Assembly: GCA_949361645.1 (NCBI GenBank)
Contig: OX442415.1
Location: 26,494,092 to 26,558,091 of the forward strand
DNA from: Spongilla lacustris
Lineage: Eukaryota; Porifera; Demospongiae; Spongillida; Spongillidae
DNA length: 64,000 nt
Direction: 5' to 3'
The position numbers and the translations under genes were made by a program. Every line of letters starts with the position of its first letter. Position 1 is the first letter of the stretch. Under the pieces are notes generated by a model. It did no database searches, had not been told where the DNA came from, and saw only the letters and a list, made by a program, of their open reading frames with translations. Of this stretch, positions 45,089 to 54,169 are shown one piece after another.

Positions 45089-47278
45089 TCACATGATATA
45101 CTTCAGTACATTATTGTTGCCAAAGTTTGGAACATAAAGACTACCCCTTTGAGGATCTAGTGCAACTCCATGTGGTTTGTTCAGGTTCCCTACTGTGTGG
45201 ATCTTCTGTCCTTTGGAATCAAAGATGGAGAAGCAGCCTCCACCGCCATCACAGACATAGCTGTAACCTTCTTCATCAACTGCTACTCCTGATGGCCTCT
45301 TTACATCTCCATATGATCTGACATAAGTACCTTCAGGTGTGAAGACTTTGATGGTGTTAGAACCAAAGGATGCTACATGAATATTCCATTGTGGGTCTAA
45401 GGATATACCCCAAAAGCCTTTGAAAGGATTATTACCAGTACCAAATATGGTCAATAACCAGTCACCATCTTGACTGAATACTTGAACCCTGTTGTTGCCC
45501 CCATCAGTGACAATCCCTCTATTCTTAGAGTTCACAACAACACCACATGGATACTTGAACTGTCCCTGACCTGATCCTTCCTTACCAAACTTATGAAGGA
45601 ACTTTCCTCCTGTTGTCAACTTCTGTATGCGACGATTGCCAAACTCTGCAATATACATCACCTCTCCTATGATGGATATGCTACAGGGGACATTGAACTG
45701 ACCATTACCACTCCCATAGCTACCAATGGTGTTCTTCAGGTGACCACCTTGGTCAAACACATATATGTGGTGATCATTACTGCCCACATAGATATCTCCA
45801 TTCTCATGGATGGCAACACAGTATGGATTCTTTACATTGATTACTTGCTGGACATCACATAATGAGGTATAATCACTCTTCACCTCTAGGTCATAAGGAC
45901 TCCCCTGTACATGATGACCATCCATTGTGATGAGGAGCTGGTGAGGACCAGCTGTCTGAGGGGTGAGGGTGATGGTGTAGGTACCATCCCCATGGTCCTC
46001 CACCTGACAGAAGACAACTGCTCCATCATGTGACTTGGGCCTCAGCTCAGCCTTCACCTGCAGACCACCACATGGGTACCTCTCTCCCTTTGATGTCTTG
46101 GTCTCCACTTTAACATGATACTTTCTGTTCACCCTGGATACAGACTTAAAAGTACATGTACATTCAGAAGGGGATGGAGATAGGTCCACAACTCCACCAA
46201 ATTCAGATAGCACTTTTGCAAGAGAGTCTGACTTCAAAGTAGCAGATAGGTAGCTATGTGGATTTGAAGTGAGGGACACATTCTCCACCTTCTTGAGGGT
46301 GGCTTTCAGTTCAGTGGGTACCAGTCCTCCAAGCGCTACCACCTCATGGTCAGTGTGGGTCTGGAGGATGTGGGAGGTCACCTCAGTGTAGTGACTGATG
46401 TCATGCTGAATCTTCTCAAACTGCTCCTTCTGAAGGGTCAGAGTTGTTGTCTTGGAGAGTGCAATGGTTTCCAACTCCATCAACAACGCATTCTTTCTTT
46501 CCTCTAATGTCTCCATCAGTTGCTTAAAGGTCTGTATGATGGCCAGTCCAGCTTCTTGTTTGGAGGTCTCCACCTGTTGCATCATCTTCTTATTGGCATC
46601 AATGGCACCAGCCAATGTTAACACAACCTGTTGTGCACATTGAAGTGTCCCTCTCATTTCATCTCTATCAGCTTCTGCAATAGTGGACAGCTCAGTAATG
46701 TTGTGGTCTTTGTGAAGTATCATGACACAGAGCTGACAGGTGAAACATCTACAAGTCTTACAGCAGAAATCCAAATCTAGTTTCTTATGCTTTGGATCTG
46801 AGCAGTGATGCTCTGTTGGTTTTAAGAGTGCTGGTAGCAGTGTGGCTGACTCCCTGTCCAGTCCTATCACATTGTGCTGGGACAGCTGTGGAGCACGATT
46901 GTGACATTCTTGGCCACCTTTGCACATGAACATGTGACATGAGCAACAGAACACAACTGCAGGATCATTGCATCCTTTTACACAGAAGGTACATGACACT
47001 CCAGAGGTACTGGCAAACTTGGACATGTACCCAGCAACCTCCACCTCAAATCCAAGATGGAGGTTCTGAGGGAAAGCACTGGCCCCACCCACTGGGATTG
47101 GAACATTTCTTAGACAGGTGGGACACTGAAGGCTTTTCTGAGGTCCAACCTTGTCCATCTCCTTGTGAAGGCACTGACAACAGAAGGAGTGCAGACATGG
47201 TAGTATTCTTGGGTCACTGAAGGGCCCAGAGCACATCTGACAGGTCACGTGATGTGGAAGGCAATCGTTTGTAGTCAT
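45089..47278 (-). CDS. TRIM-NHL protein TN8, intact, head-to-head with the RAG1-like gene
   Basis: A single-exon gene of 729 residues with RING (CQMC, CLHSFCCQC, CPTC), B-box region 1, B-box2 (CSDPKH, FCCKTCRCFTCQLC), coiled coil, filamin and six NHL repeats. The ATG at 47278 aligns with TN1 and TN7. Differences from TN7 are spread through the NHL propeller (for example VPCSISI, FKGFWGISLDPQWN, YVCDGGGGCF), whereas the RING is almost unchanged. The upstream block is intact and about 730 bp separate its ATG from the RAG1-like start, with opposite transcription. The biochemical role expected for the family is E3 ligase and RNA or protein binding; the target is unknown. Confidence 0.93.
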   Translation of the reverse strand: MTTNDCLPHHVTCQMCSGPFSDPRILPCLHSFCCQCLHKEMDKVGPQKSLQCPTCLRNVPIPVGGASAFPQNLHLGFEVEVAGYMSKFASTSGVSCTFCVKGCNDPAVVFCCSCHMFMCKGGQECHNRAPQLSQHNVIGLDRESATLLPALLKPTEHHCSDPKHKKLDLDFCCKTCRCFTCQLCVMILHKDHNITELSTIAEADRDEMRGTLQCAQQVVLTLAGAIDANKKMMQQVETSKQEAGLAIIQTFKQLMETLEERKNALLMELETIALSKTTTLTLQKEQFEKIQHDISHYTEVTSHILQTHTDHEVVALGGLVPTELKATLKKVENVSLTSNPHSYLSATLKSDSLAKVLSEFGGVVDLSPSPSECTCTFKSVSRVNRKYHVKVETKTSKGERYPCGGLQVKAELRPKSHDGAVVFCQVEDHGDGTYTITLTPQTAGPHQLLITMDGHHVQGSPYDLEVKSDYTSLCDVQQVINVKNPYCVAIHENGDIYVGSNDHHIYVFDQGGHLKNTIGSYGSGNGQFNVPCSISIIGEVMYIAEFGNRRIQKLTTGGKFLHKFGKEGSGQGQFKYPCGVVVNSKNRGIVTDGGNNRVQVFSQDGDWLLTIFGTGNNPFKGFWGISLDPQWNIHVASFGSNTIKVFTPEGTYVRSYGDVKRPSGVAVDEEGYSYVCDGGGGCFSIFDSKGQKIHTVGNLNKPHGVALDPQRGSLYVPNFGNNNVLKYIM

Positions 47279-47690
47279 TCTACACAAGAGATGAAAGTAC
47301 TAGTAGTAACACCATGAAGGAAAAATACACTAAATGCACCATAGTGTTCATTTCGGAGAGATGCTATCGATCGGTATCGTGTACTGATTTAGGTGACTTG
47401 GGTCGATAAGTTTAGCTACCGGGGGTACGCCGAACACAAGTAATGAAGGTTTCTATAACGCTCCCCGTTAAGGAATACAATCGTTTCCTATCAATACCTA
47501 TTACGTACCTAGTACCTGACTGTAGAGGCGCTCTGCTTTATTTATCACGTGACTGAAACAGTTACATGAACCTCGTCTCACGGCTGTTCCGTACGTGACA
47601 TTAGGTTTTGAAATTAGATCGTAAGGTTTGAATTACGGTATATGTATAAAAATGGTCGCCATAAAGCTCATTAACTGACACTTAACTTCG
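47279..47690. promoter_or_regulatory. Conserved upstream block of TN8, shared with the RAG1-like gene
   Basis: Matches the TN7 block over about 400 bp, from cggagagatgctatcgatcg to agctcattaa. It lies between two divergent genes, TN8 (-) and the RAG1-like gene (+), so it is a candidate bidirectional promoter. No core promoter element was identified with confidence. Confidence 0.5.
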
Positions 47691-47991
47691 GAGGTCGCTT
47701 GTACTTGGCCCTTTCTACCAAAGCAAAAACCAATAACAGGTTTATGTTTAGAAAACATCTGAAATATTATAGCACTATTTGCGCAATCAAATACTATAAC
47801 TTAAGCAATGCACTTATGGCCACGCATACGGGCGCTTCTAAACAAAACTAAAACTACCACGTGTTCACTTTCATATGGTAAAAAAGTGCTCTTATTAAAT
47901 CGGCTTTAAAACGCACTGAAGAAAGAGAAAGAAACGGTAAGTCATTTGATGAATTCAGCTTCGTACTACGCACCTGCAAACTAGTTGTAAA

Positions 47992-50900
47992 ATGTCTTAC
48001 AAAACCATGAATAATTTTCACGTCACGAGAGCCGCAATGGAACAGCACAAGTGTCAATTGGATAATTTGTGCCGGTTATGTGGTTGCAAACCATCTAAAC
48101 GCCGTAAACAAGCAGCAATGGCAAAAAAGCGGCCCTCTTACATGTTCATGTGTGCGGAGTTTCATGAAGAGCTACTGTCGGCCTTTCACATAGACACACA
48201 AAAAGACAGTCCTGAGATCCACCCCCCTAAGTTCTGCAACAAGTGCTACGTGATGATGAAACGTGCAACAGTTGCATCACAAAGCCAAACACCATACACA
48301 TGTCCGCTGGAGCCATATGACTGGAGTAACCATACTGTCAGCACCTGCAAGGTAGTGTGCAAAAAAAAAAAAAAAAAAAAAAACTTTCACAATTCATTCT
48401 TCTTTCACCATAGGGTTGTAACAGGAATATGCCATTTTACATGACTCGGTGGTGGAAACCAGAAGCATGTGGCAGTACTCCAGCTGACACTGTACAGCAC
48501 ATAAAGGTAATAGCACCACAAAAAGTCATTAAAAATCCAAACCAACCACTATTGGCTACAACACAGGTGTTATCTGCTATGGATGAGTTGATATGTCCTA
48601 TTTGTCTTGATGTGCTAAGACAACCAATTCAACTCCCATGTGACAGGCTTGTATGTGCCACATGCCTAATTGAGTGGATCCATTTGAATGCTACGTACTG
48701 CCCTTGCTGTCACTCCACAACACCACTGACCAGCAAAAATCTCAAACCAGCTGTACAAATCATTCAGCTGCTCCTGTATGATGTTATGGTGTGCTGTAGG
48801 TCATGTGATAGAAGCATCAAGGCCATCGAGTATGACTCACATCGTTGTACTGAATCTGTAACCAGACAAGAGATGCAACTTGTCAGCAAGGTAGCTAGTG
48901 CACAAGATGCTTGATGCTTCCAAGGAGAACATCATTCAGATAAATACTGGTGGAACTGTAAGTAAATAAAATTGATAAATGGTATGAATGATTTATATAC
49001 TTACCCCTACTCACAGCCTCTGAAACTGGCTCGCATTGCATCTCCTAAATCACCCCCTGATCAGCTCAGCCAACGTACCCGCAAAAGACGTATTCATGAG
49101 GTCCAAAACATACGAAGCATCATAGGGGTCAATTCCAAGGGTTCTGAACTCATACTTGGGGATGAGATCAGGGTACTGAGTGTGGAAAAGAAACAGGAAT
49201 TACTTCACAGTGCTGGGGTCCAAATTGAAATGCTACCAATGCAAGGGCTTGCAATAAAATCCATGCTAGCCATCCCATGGTACAGATTGAGAATCCTCCG
49301 TAGGTACATTGGGCACATTGGGGTACATAGGATCCTTCATGTATGTGTATGAAAAAATTTATGCATTTATACAGATGGTTAAAACAGGCTGGAGTGTACA
49401 TTGGCAGCGAAGGAAAGCAGCGTGCTCTTGCGCATGAGTTTATAGGTGACAACCTCATGGTGGAGTTGGCCCCCTTCTCTTTCAAACTGCCTGATGGGGG
49501 CGAAGAACTACGTGGTGCAGCATATGGCTACACGCCCAGCCTAATCCAGAAGATCAAGCAACTTCTGGAACAGAATGAAAGGTCAGTACACGTGACAAAT
49601 AAAATGTGAGTTGTGCAATTGCGTGACTTCCTTTCAGGGAGGATACACTTGTGTGGCATGATGGAATCATACCAAAAGATGAAGTGTGGATTAAGCTTGG
49701 TGGTGACAAAGGGGGTGGCATGTTCAAGATGAACTTTCAAATTGTGAACACTCAATCACTCAACTCTGTTCATAATACGTGTGTGTTTTCCTGCTTCGAG
49801 GCAGATGACACAGTGACAAACCTACATGTGGCACTTGACCGGTTTAGAACAGAGGTGACTCAAATGTGCGTCATGAAATGGAAGTAAGTTGCAATTGGCC
49901 CAGAAGTTTTGAACAAGCATGATATAGTTTATGTCTATATGATACTGTAAACAAAGGATGTACTCCCTGAAAGTGTTTCTCAGCGGTGACCTTGAGTTTC
50001 TCAGTCAAATATATTGACTATCAGGTGCATCAGGTATACATTCAGTGCTTAACCATTCACAATCACTGAGCAGCTTGACATTTCTTAAATGCAGGGAAAC
50101 AGCCATGTTTATTATGTCATATTACTCTTGATGAGCTACGAAACCCCTCTACACGAAAAGGTCCATGCACTCCTCGCACTCTAGACACAATTCTGCTTGA
50201 CCACCAAAACTTTATGGATGATGGAGGGGATATTAAGCGTGCAAAGGAGTACAATAACTGCATACAAGATCCCTTTTTTAACATTCCTTTGTCTCAGGTA
50301 AATGTATAATTATAATATAAAATCCGATTATGAATTTACATATATATATACATGTAGGTTTGCTTACCTGGTCTGCATATAACACAAGGGATCTTTCAGA
50401 AACTCTTTTCCCTTTTTGAAGAATCCTGCCATACACTTGATCTGATGCTTGCGATGTACTGGCAATCCTCTCCAATCAGCAAATCTCAATATGATGTGTA
50501 CTCTGGGGCACTGAGAGAGATAAATAACGCTAACATTGAACTGGAGCAGCTGCACCAAGAGAAGGCCACGTTGCAACAGCTAGCAACATACAGTGCACTA
50601 GTTGCTGGCAGCAGCACGCTGATCACTGCAGGACTCCTGGAACTTTCTGCGAAATGTCATGAGGAGGTTAAAAGACAGGTATATACACTATTTTAGGCAC
50701 TATTGATTTACCATTCAATTCTGAGTTCCTACCCCTTAGGAAGCCAGAATCAAAGGTTTACAAGAAACCATTGATAAGTCCTTTAATCTAGATGATGGAC
50801 CTTGTATCAAGAGCCTTCAATCCTGTTTAAATTCACTTGGTGTGTGCCGTCAGCGTTATTATGGTGGAATTTTTGTGGGGAATCATGTATACACGATTCT

Positions 50901-51574
50901 CAAGGTATTTTTTACACTATATGCAAATGTCTATTGACTAAATTGCATTGCACATATAGCCTGCCAATGTGGAAGCTCTTTGCAGTTGTGTATTAATGGC
51001 TACTGAGCACATACCTGAGTTAAAAGCAGAAGCGAATGGCATTTATATGAAATTCAGCACCATCCTGTTGAAATTCTCTGAATGCCATTCTCTGTATGAC
51101 AGTAAAGTACACAACACAAGTACTATGCAAAACCTTGGTATGTGCATACCTGTTTATGTACTGCAATGCTTTTGAGCTATTCCTTTCACTCCTAATAGGT
51201 GAGGCCATCAAGAGCTTCTTTTGTCTCTTTGACAAATATTTCACTGGAATAGGCAGGACACTCAAGATGCATATCCTCGAGGACCACATGTTGGAATGGG
51301 TATCAACACACCTAGCTGGCTGTGGCCTAATGGGGGAACAAGGCGCTGAATCTATACACTCGAAATTCAATTCGTTAAAGCGTACCTACTCTGGAATATC
51401 AGAAATCCTATTGCTAGGCTTAAAAGCATTATGCAAGACCATTACCTTAGCATTTCGCCACACATGTCAGCTGCAGTACCAACACCTGAAAAAAGAAGAG
51501 TACATAACTCTCTAGCACTATTCAACGTCATCGTTATCGTATCCACCTCGCGTACGTACATAATCATTTTATAA
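47992..51574 (+). pseudogene. RAG1L: RAG1-like gene, near full length, 11 exons, with lesions
   Basis: Exons with GT-AG borders and consistent phases: 47992-48351, 48414-48957 (or -48890), 49017-49303, 49375-49581, 49638-49883, 49957-50033, 50095-50297, 50358-50678, 50740-50904, 50960-51137, 51199-51574. Aligned by eye with vertebrate RAG1, exon 1 carries LCRLCG, IHPPKFCNKCY and, across the splice, STCKGCN, the N-terminal zinc region. Exon 2 has a RING (CPICLDVL...PCDRLVCATC...YCPCC), a CxxC...H finger and INTGGT, like the INKGGRP of RAG1. Exons 3-4 match the GLAI...YRLRILRRWLKQAG region. Exon 5 has IKLGGDKGGGMFKMNF (first catalytic Asp candidate). Exons 6-7 have VFLSGDLEFLSQIY and GKQPCLLCHIT. 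Exon 9 has YYGGIFVGNH, and exon 11 GLMGEQGAESIHSKF (catalytic Glu candidate). Lesions are TGA at 50015-50017, a probable 1-nt shift near 48904 and another near 51395. No RAG2-like gene or terminal repeats were seen. Confidence 0.75.
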
Positions 51575-51579
51575 TAGAC

Positions 51580-52370
51580 ACCTCAAAATGGCGCCGTATT
51601 CAATCGACGAAATTGGACAAACGAAGTAGCGTAGTCACGTATAGACGACTGAAAACACAAGATCAAACCCTTTACTACGTTCGAGGCGTTTCTTGTCCAA
51701 AAATATAAGAGCAATTCTTAGAAAACATAAGCACTGTTGACCATACCCATTTAGACCCAGTGTCTTTTTGGCAGTGTGGCACGTGTTCGCCAAGGTATCA
51801 TTGCTAGAAACTAGTGTTGTCGAGTAGCAAAGTCCTTACTGCACGTGTAGGTTGCCCTTTGGGTAAAAAAACCCACGACATCTTCTCGTACATAAACCTC
51901 TTTCCACCTACTGTCGTTGCTATGGAAGTAATGAGCCATGTTGCTAGGTACTTAAAATTCATAGTGGGCGCGGACCTGTTGTCCAAATTTCAATGCAATG
52001 AAACAGCCGTGGTACGTCTCCAGGCTATAGTTTTATATGGGATTTTTAAAAAATTGTCCGGCTAACGTTATATAAAATCGGGCCTGGGGACGAGGCAACA
52101 AAATTTATGCTATGGTTTTGTTGTTTCGTAAATCAATAATCTGTATGACCAAAAAAGAAAGAAATCCATATATTTACTGTTCCAATCAACTGTGAACTGC
52201 AATGGGCTTCTACAATTACCAGAGTGTAAAAAAAAAACTGCTCTGGTCTGTCTCAAGCAGTAGAGAGGTCTCACAGCAAGATGCAGTCACACTGCCAGAA
52301 ATCCTCTTCTTGTAAGTTGGATGACCATAACTTCAATTTACAGCTAAACTCAACTTCTATGGCAGACAAG
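51580..52370. other. 3' flank of the RAG1-like gene; one MITE; retroelement scrap
   Basis: Unique sequence to about 52010, then a CCTCGTC-type foldback MITE (52013-52097), then a scrap identical to the start of the 40859 retroelement remnant (52285-52375, LDDHNFNLQLNS). No gene is called. No CACAGTG-type terminal repeat was found at the edge of the RAG1-like gene. Confidence 0.5.
52013..52097. mobile_element. Foldback MITE of the CCTCGTC-CCAGGC type
   Basis: Ends acgtctccaggct and gggcctggggacgaggc around ...ttgtccggctaacgttatataaaatc. The left stem half (gttagcggg) is deleted compared with 40600-40672. Confidence 0.65.
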
Positions 52371-53094
52371 GCACGATGTGCAGAAGGAGTTAATTGCCTA
52401 TGTGGGTCTGGGGACGAAACTAGAGGTGGAGCAGGTGGTGGTGAAATGAATTGTATGATGAGGTGGTTATTTAGTACAAAGACAAATCGATAACATGCTG
52501 CATGCAACTCAAGTGAAATAGTAAAATCTCAGTAAACCATGGCTTTACTTAACTCTTATCCATATGCACTTGAATTGCACGCATGTTGTGCCTGATTGCC
52601 TTAAAGTTCAGTCAACCATCAGCAGCCCTACAGTTCTAATATTCATTTGAGTTGCATGTAACATGTAGCCTAGTCGGTCGCCGATGGCCTTGAAGATTAA
52701 CTTGCAATGAGGGGGGAGGTCCAGGGTCTATGAAAGCTGTCTTGTTCCCCACAGAGGCTGCTGGATCACAATGGGAGATGGGAGGGGGTGGAGCTACAGT
52801 GCACATATGTATGTACGGCACCAGCTATCTCCCCTACCATGGTGTTGGTGCTATTGTTAGTCAGGCTACCCATGCATGGGGTGTGGTCTGCATCAGTGGC
52901 ACACCCACATACATGGGGTGTGGTCTGCATCAGTGCCACACCCACATGCATACCATCACCATCACTCTAATGTACATGTAGTAAACACTGGTCACAAGAA
53001 TTAGAATCACAAACCACACACAGTTAGTTTGCGGCAGCACACAAGTATAGCTGTTCTCTGTGAAGCAGGTGAGGGGGAAGGGGAGGCTGTGAGA
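52370..53094. repeat. Dispersed repeat block, copy 4, 3' of LAMTOR5
   Basis: Matches 20495-21250. Because this copy is continuous with the true last exon of LAMTOR5, it is the likely source of copy 1, which carries an orphan LAMTOR5 exon. Confidence 0.75.
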
Positions 53095-53856
53095 TCAGAC
53101 TTTGTAAACTGCAAGTATAGCATTCTTATGTGAGTGGATGAGAATCTTCCTGGAGAGAGAGGGAGGAGAGAGGGGGAGGAGAGGTAGGAGAGGAAGGAGA
53201 GGAAGGAGGGAGGAGGGAGGGAGGAGGGAGGAAGGGAGGGAGGAGGGAGGGAGGAGGGAGGGAGGAGGGAGGGAGGGAGGAGAGGGAGGGAGGGAGGAGA
53301 GGGAGGGAGGGAGGAGAGGGAGGGAGGGAGGAGGGAGGGAGGGAGGAGAGGGAGGGAGGAGAGGGAGGGAGGGAGGAGAGGGAGGGAGGGAGGAGAGGGA
53401 GGAGAGGGAGGAGGGAGGGAGGGAGGGAGGAGAGGGAGGGAGGAGGGAGGGAGGGAGGAGAGGGAGGGAGGAGGGAGGGAGGGAGGGAGGGAGGGAGGAG
53501 AGGGAGGGAGGAGAGGGAGGGAGGAGAGGGAGGGAGGGAGGAATGGAAAAGCTTAGGTATTGTGTATTCTGAGGAGCTCATATCTCTTACCCTGTATCGA
53601 ACTCCACGACAACCGTAGGTACGTCATCTCTACCAGCGCCATGTTTGAGTTGACAGGCTTGACTGGCAAGGCCCGCTATGAGACCTGCAGCTTCCGGCTT
53701 CAATGTCCCTTGCGCTGCAGAAAAGGCACCGAAGCAAGGATGTCGAGTCACGTGCAGATTACGATCGCCTTAGGCCCTAGACTTTACCTGCCAGGGCAAG
53801 ACCCTGCTTGTCCGTGCACACCGCGCCTGTAATTCCAGGCTGCGACATGCTGAAGT

Positions 53857-53924
<68 letters not shown>

Positions 53925-54071
53925 TGTGGTGTGCATGTATAAGATTGTGCGTACTTGTTGTAGCAACACAACATGTTATGAACACGCTCTTCTTCATGAA
54001 CCTCTAGTTTAGGTATACCGTAAATGTGGCACTTACATGTCGTTTATCTGTGTTTCAAGTGGTGCCTCCAT
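53095..54071 (-). CDS. LAMTOR5: LAMTOR5 (HBXIP), Ragulator subunit, complete in four exons
   Basis: Joined exons on the minus strand: 54071-54037, 53849-53788, 53714-53591 and 53149-53095. All borders are GT-AG and the phases agree. The product is 91 residues, the length of the short human LAMTOR5 form, and matches along its length by eye: MEAPLETQINDIMSQPGI (human MEATLEQHLEDTMKNPSI), GAVCTDKQGLALA, then the helix region AAGLIAGLASQACQL, VPTVVVEFDTGGK, and ILIHSHKNAILAVYKV. This is a roadblock/longin-type fold. In animals LAMTOR5 is part of the Ragulator complex, which anchors Rag GTPases on lysosomes for mTORC1 activation. Intron 1 contains a TG microsatellite (53861-53919) and intron 3 a GGGAGGGA tract. 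The exons are too short to appear as long frames. The ATG is 98 bp from that of APEH. Confidence 0.92.
53155..53545. repeat. (GGGAGGGAGGAGA)n tract in LAMTOR5 intron 3
   Basis: About 390 bp of almost pure purine on the plus strand. A shorter relative lies at 21300-21440 beside the orphan LAMTOR5 exon. The tract is a candidate for triplex or G-quadruplex structure and reads as polypyrimidine in the LAMTOR5 transcript, directly upstream of the last acceptor. Confidence 0.95.
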
Positions 54072-54169
54072 TTGTATACTACACCTCAAGTATTATATAT
54101 ATACCGTCTATTTCTAAATACACACATTTACTCTAATCGAAAACAAAAACCAAGATAAAAATTTGAAAA
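54072..54169. promoter_or_regulatory. Shared bidirectional promoter of LAMTOR5 and APEH
   Basis: Only 98 bp separate the two start codons, which point away from each other. The stretch has AT-rich words (tattatatatatacc) and no repeat. With so little space, transcription starts and 5' UTRs of both genes must lie here or overlap into coding sequence, unless untranslated exons lie further away. Shared regulation is inferred from geometry. Confidence 0.6.

Noticed and set aside
47300..52000. Terminal inverted repeats or a RAG2-like partner around the RAG1-like gene
   Set aside because: No CAC(A/T)GTG-type paired ends, matching target duplications, kelch repeats or PHD finger were found by eye. 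The gene cannot be called a mobile element on this evidence.
53126..53581. Proline/serine/leucine-rich minus-strand frame and glycine/arginine/glutamate-rich plus-strand frame
   Set aside because: Both translate the GGGAGGGA tract in LAMTOR5 intron 3.
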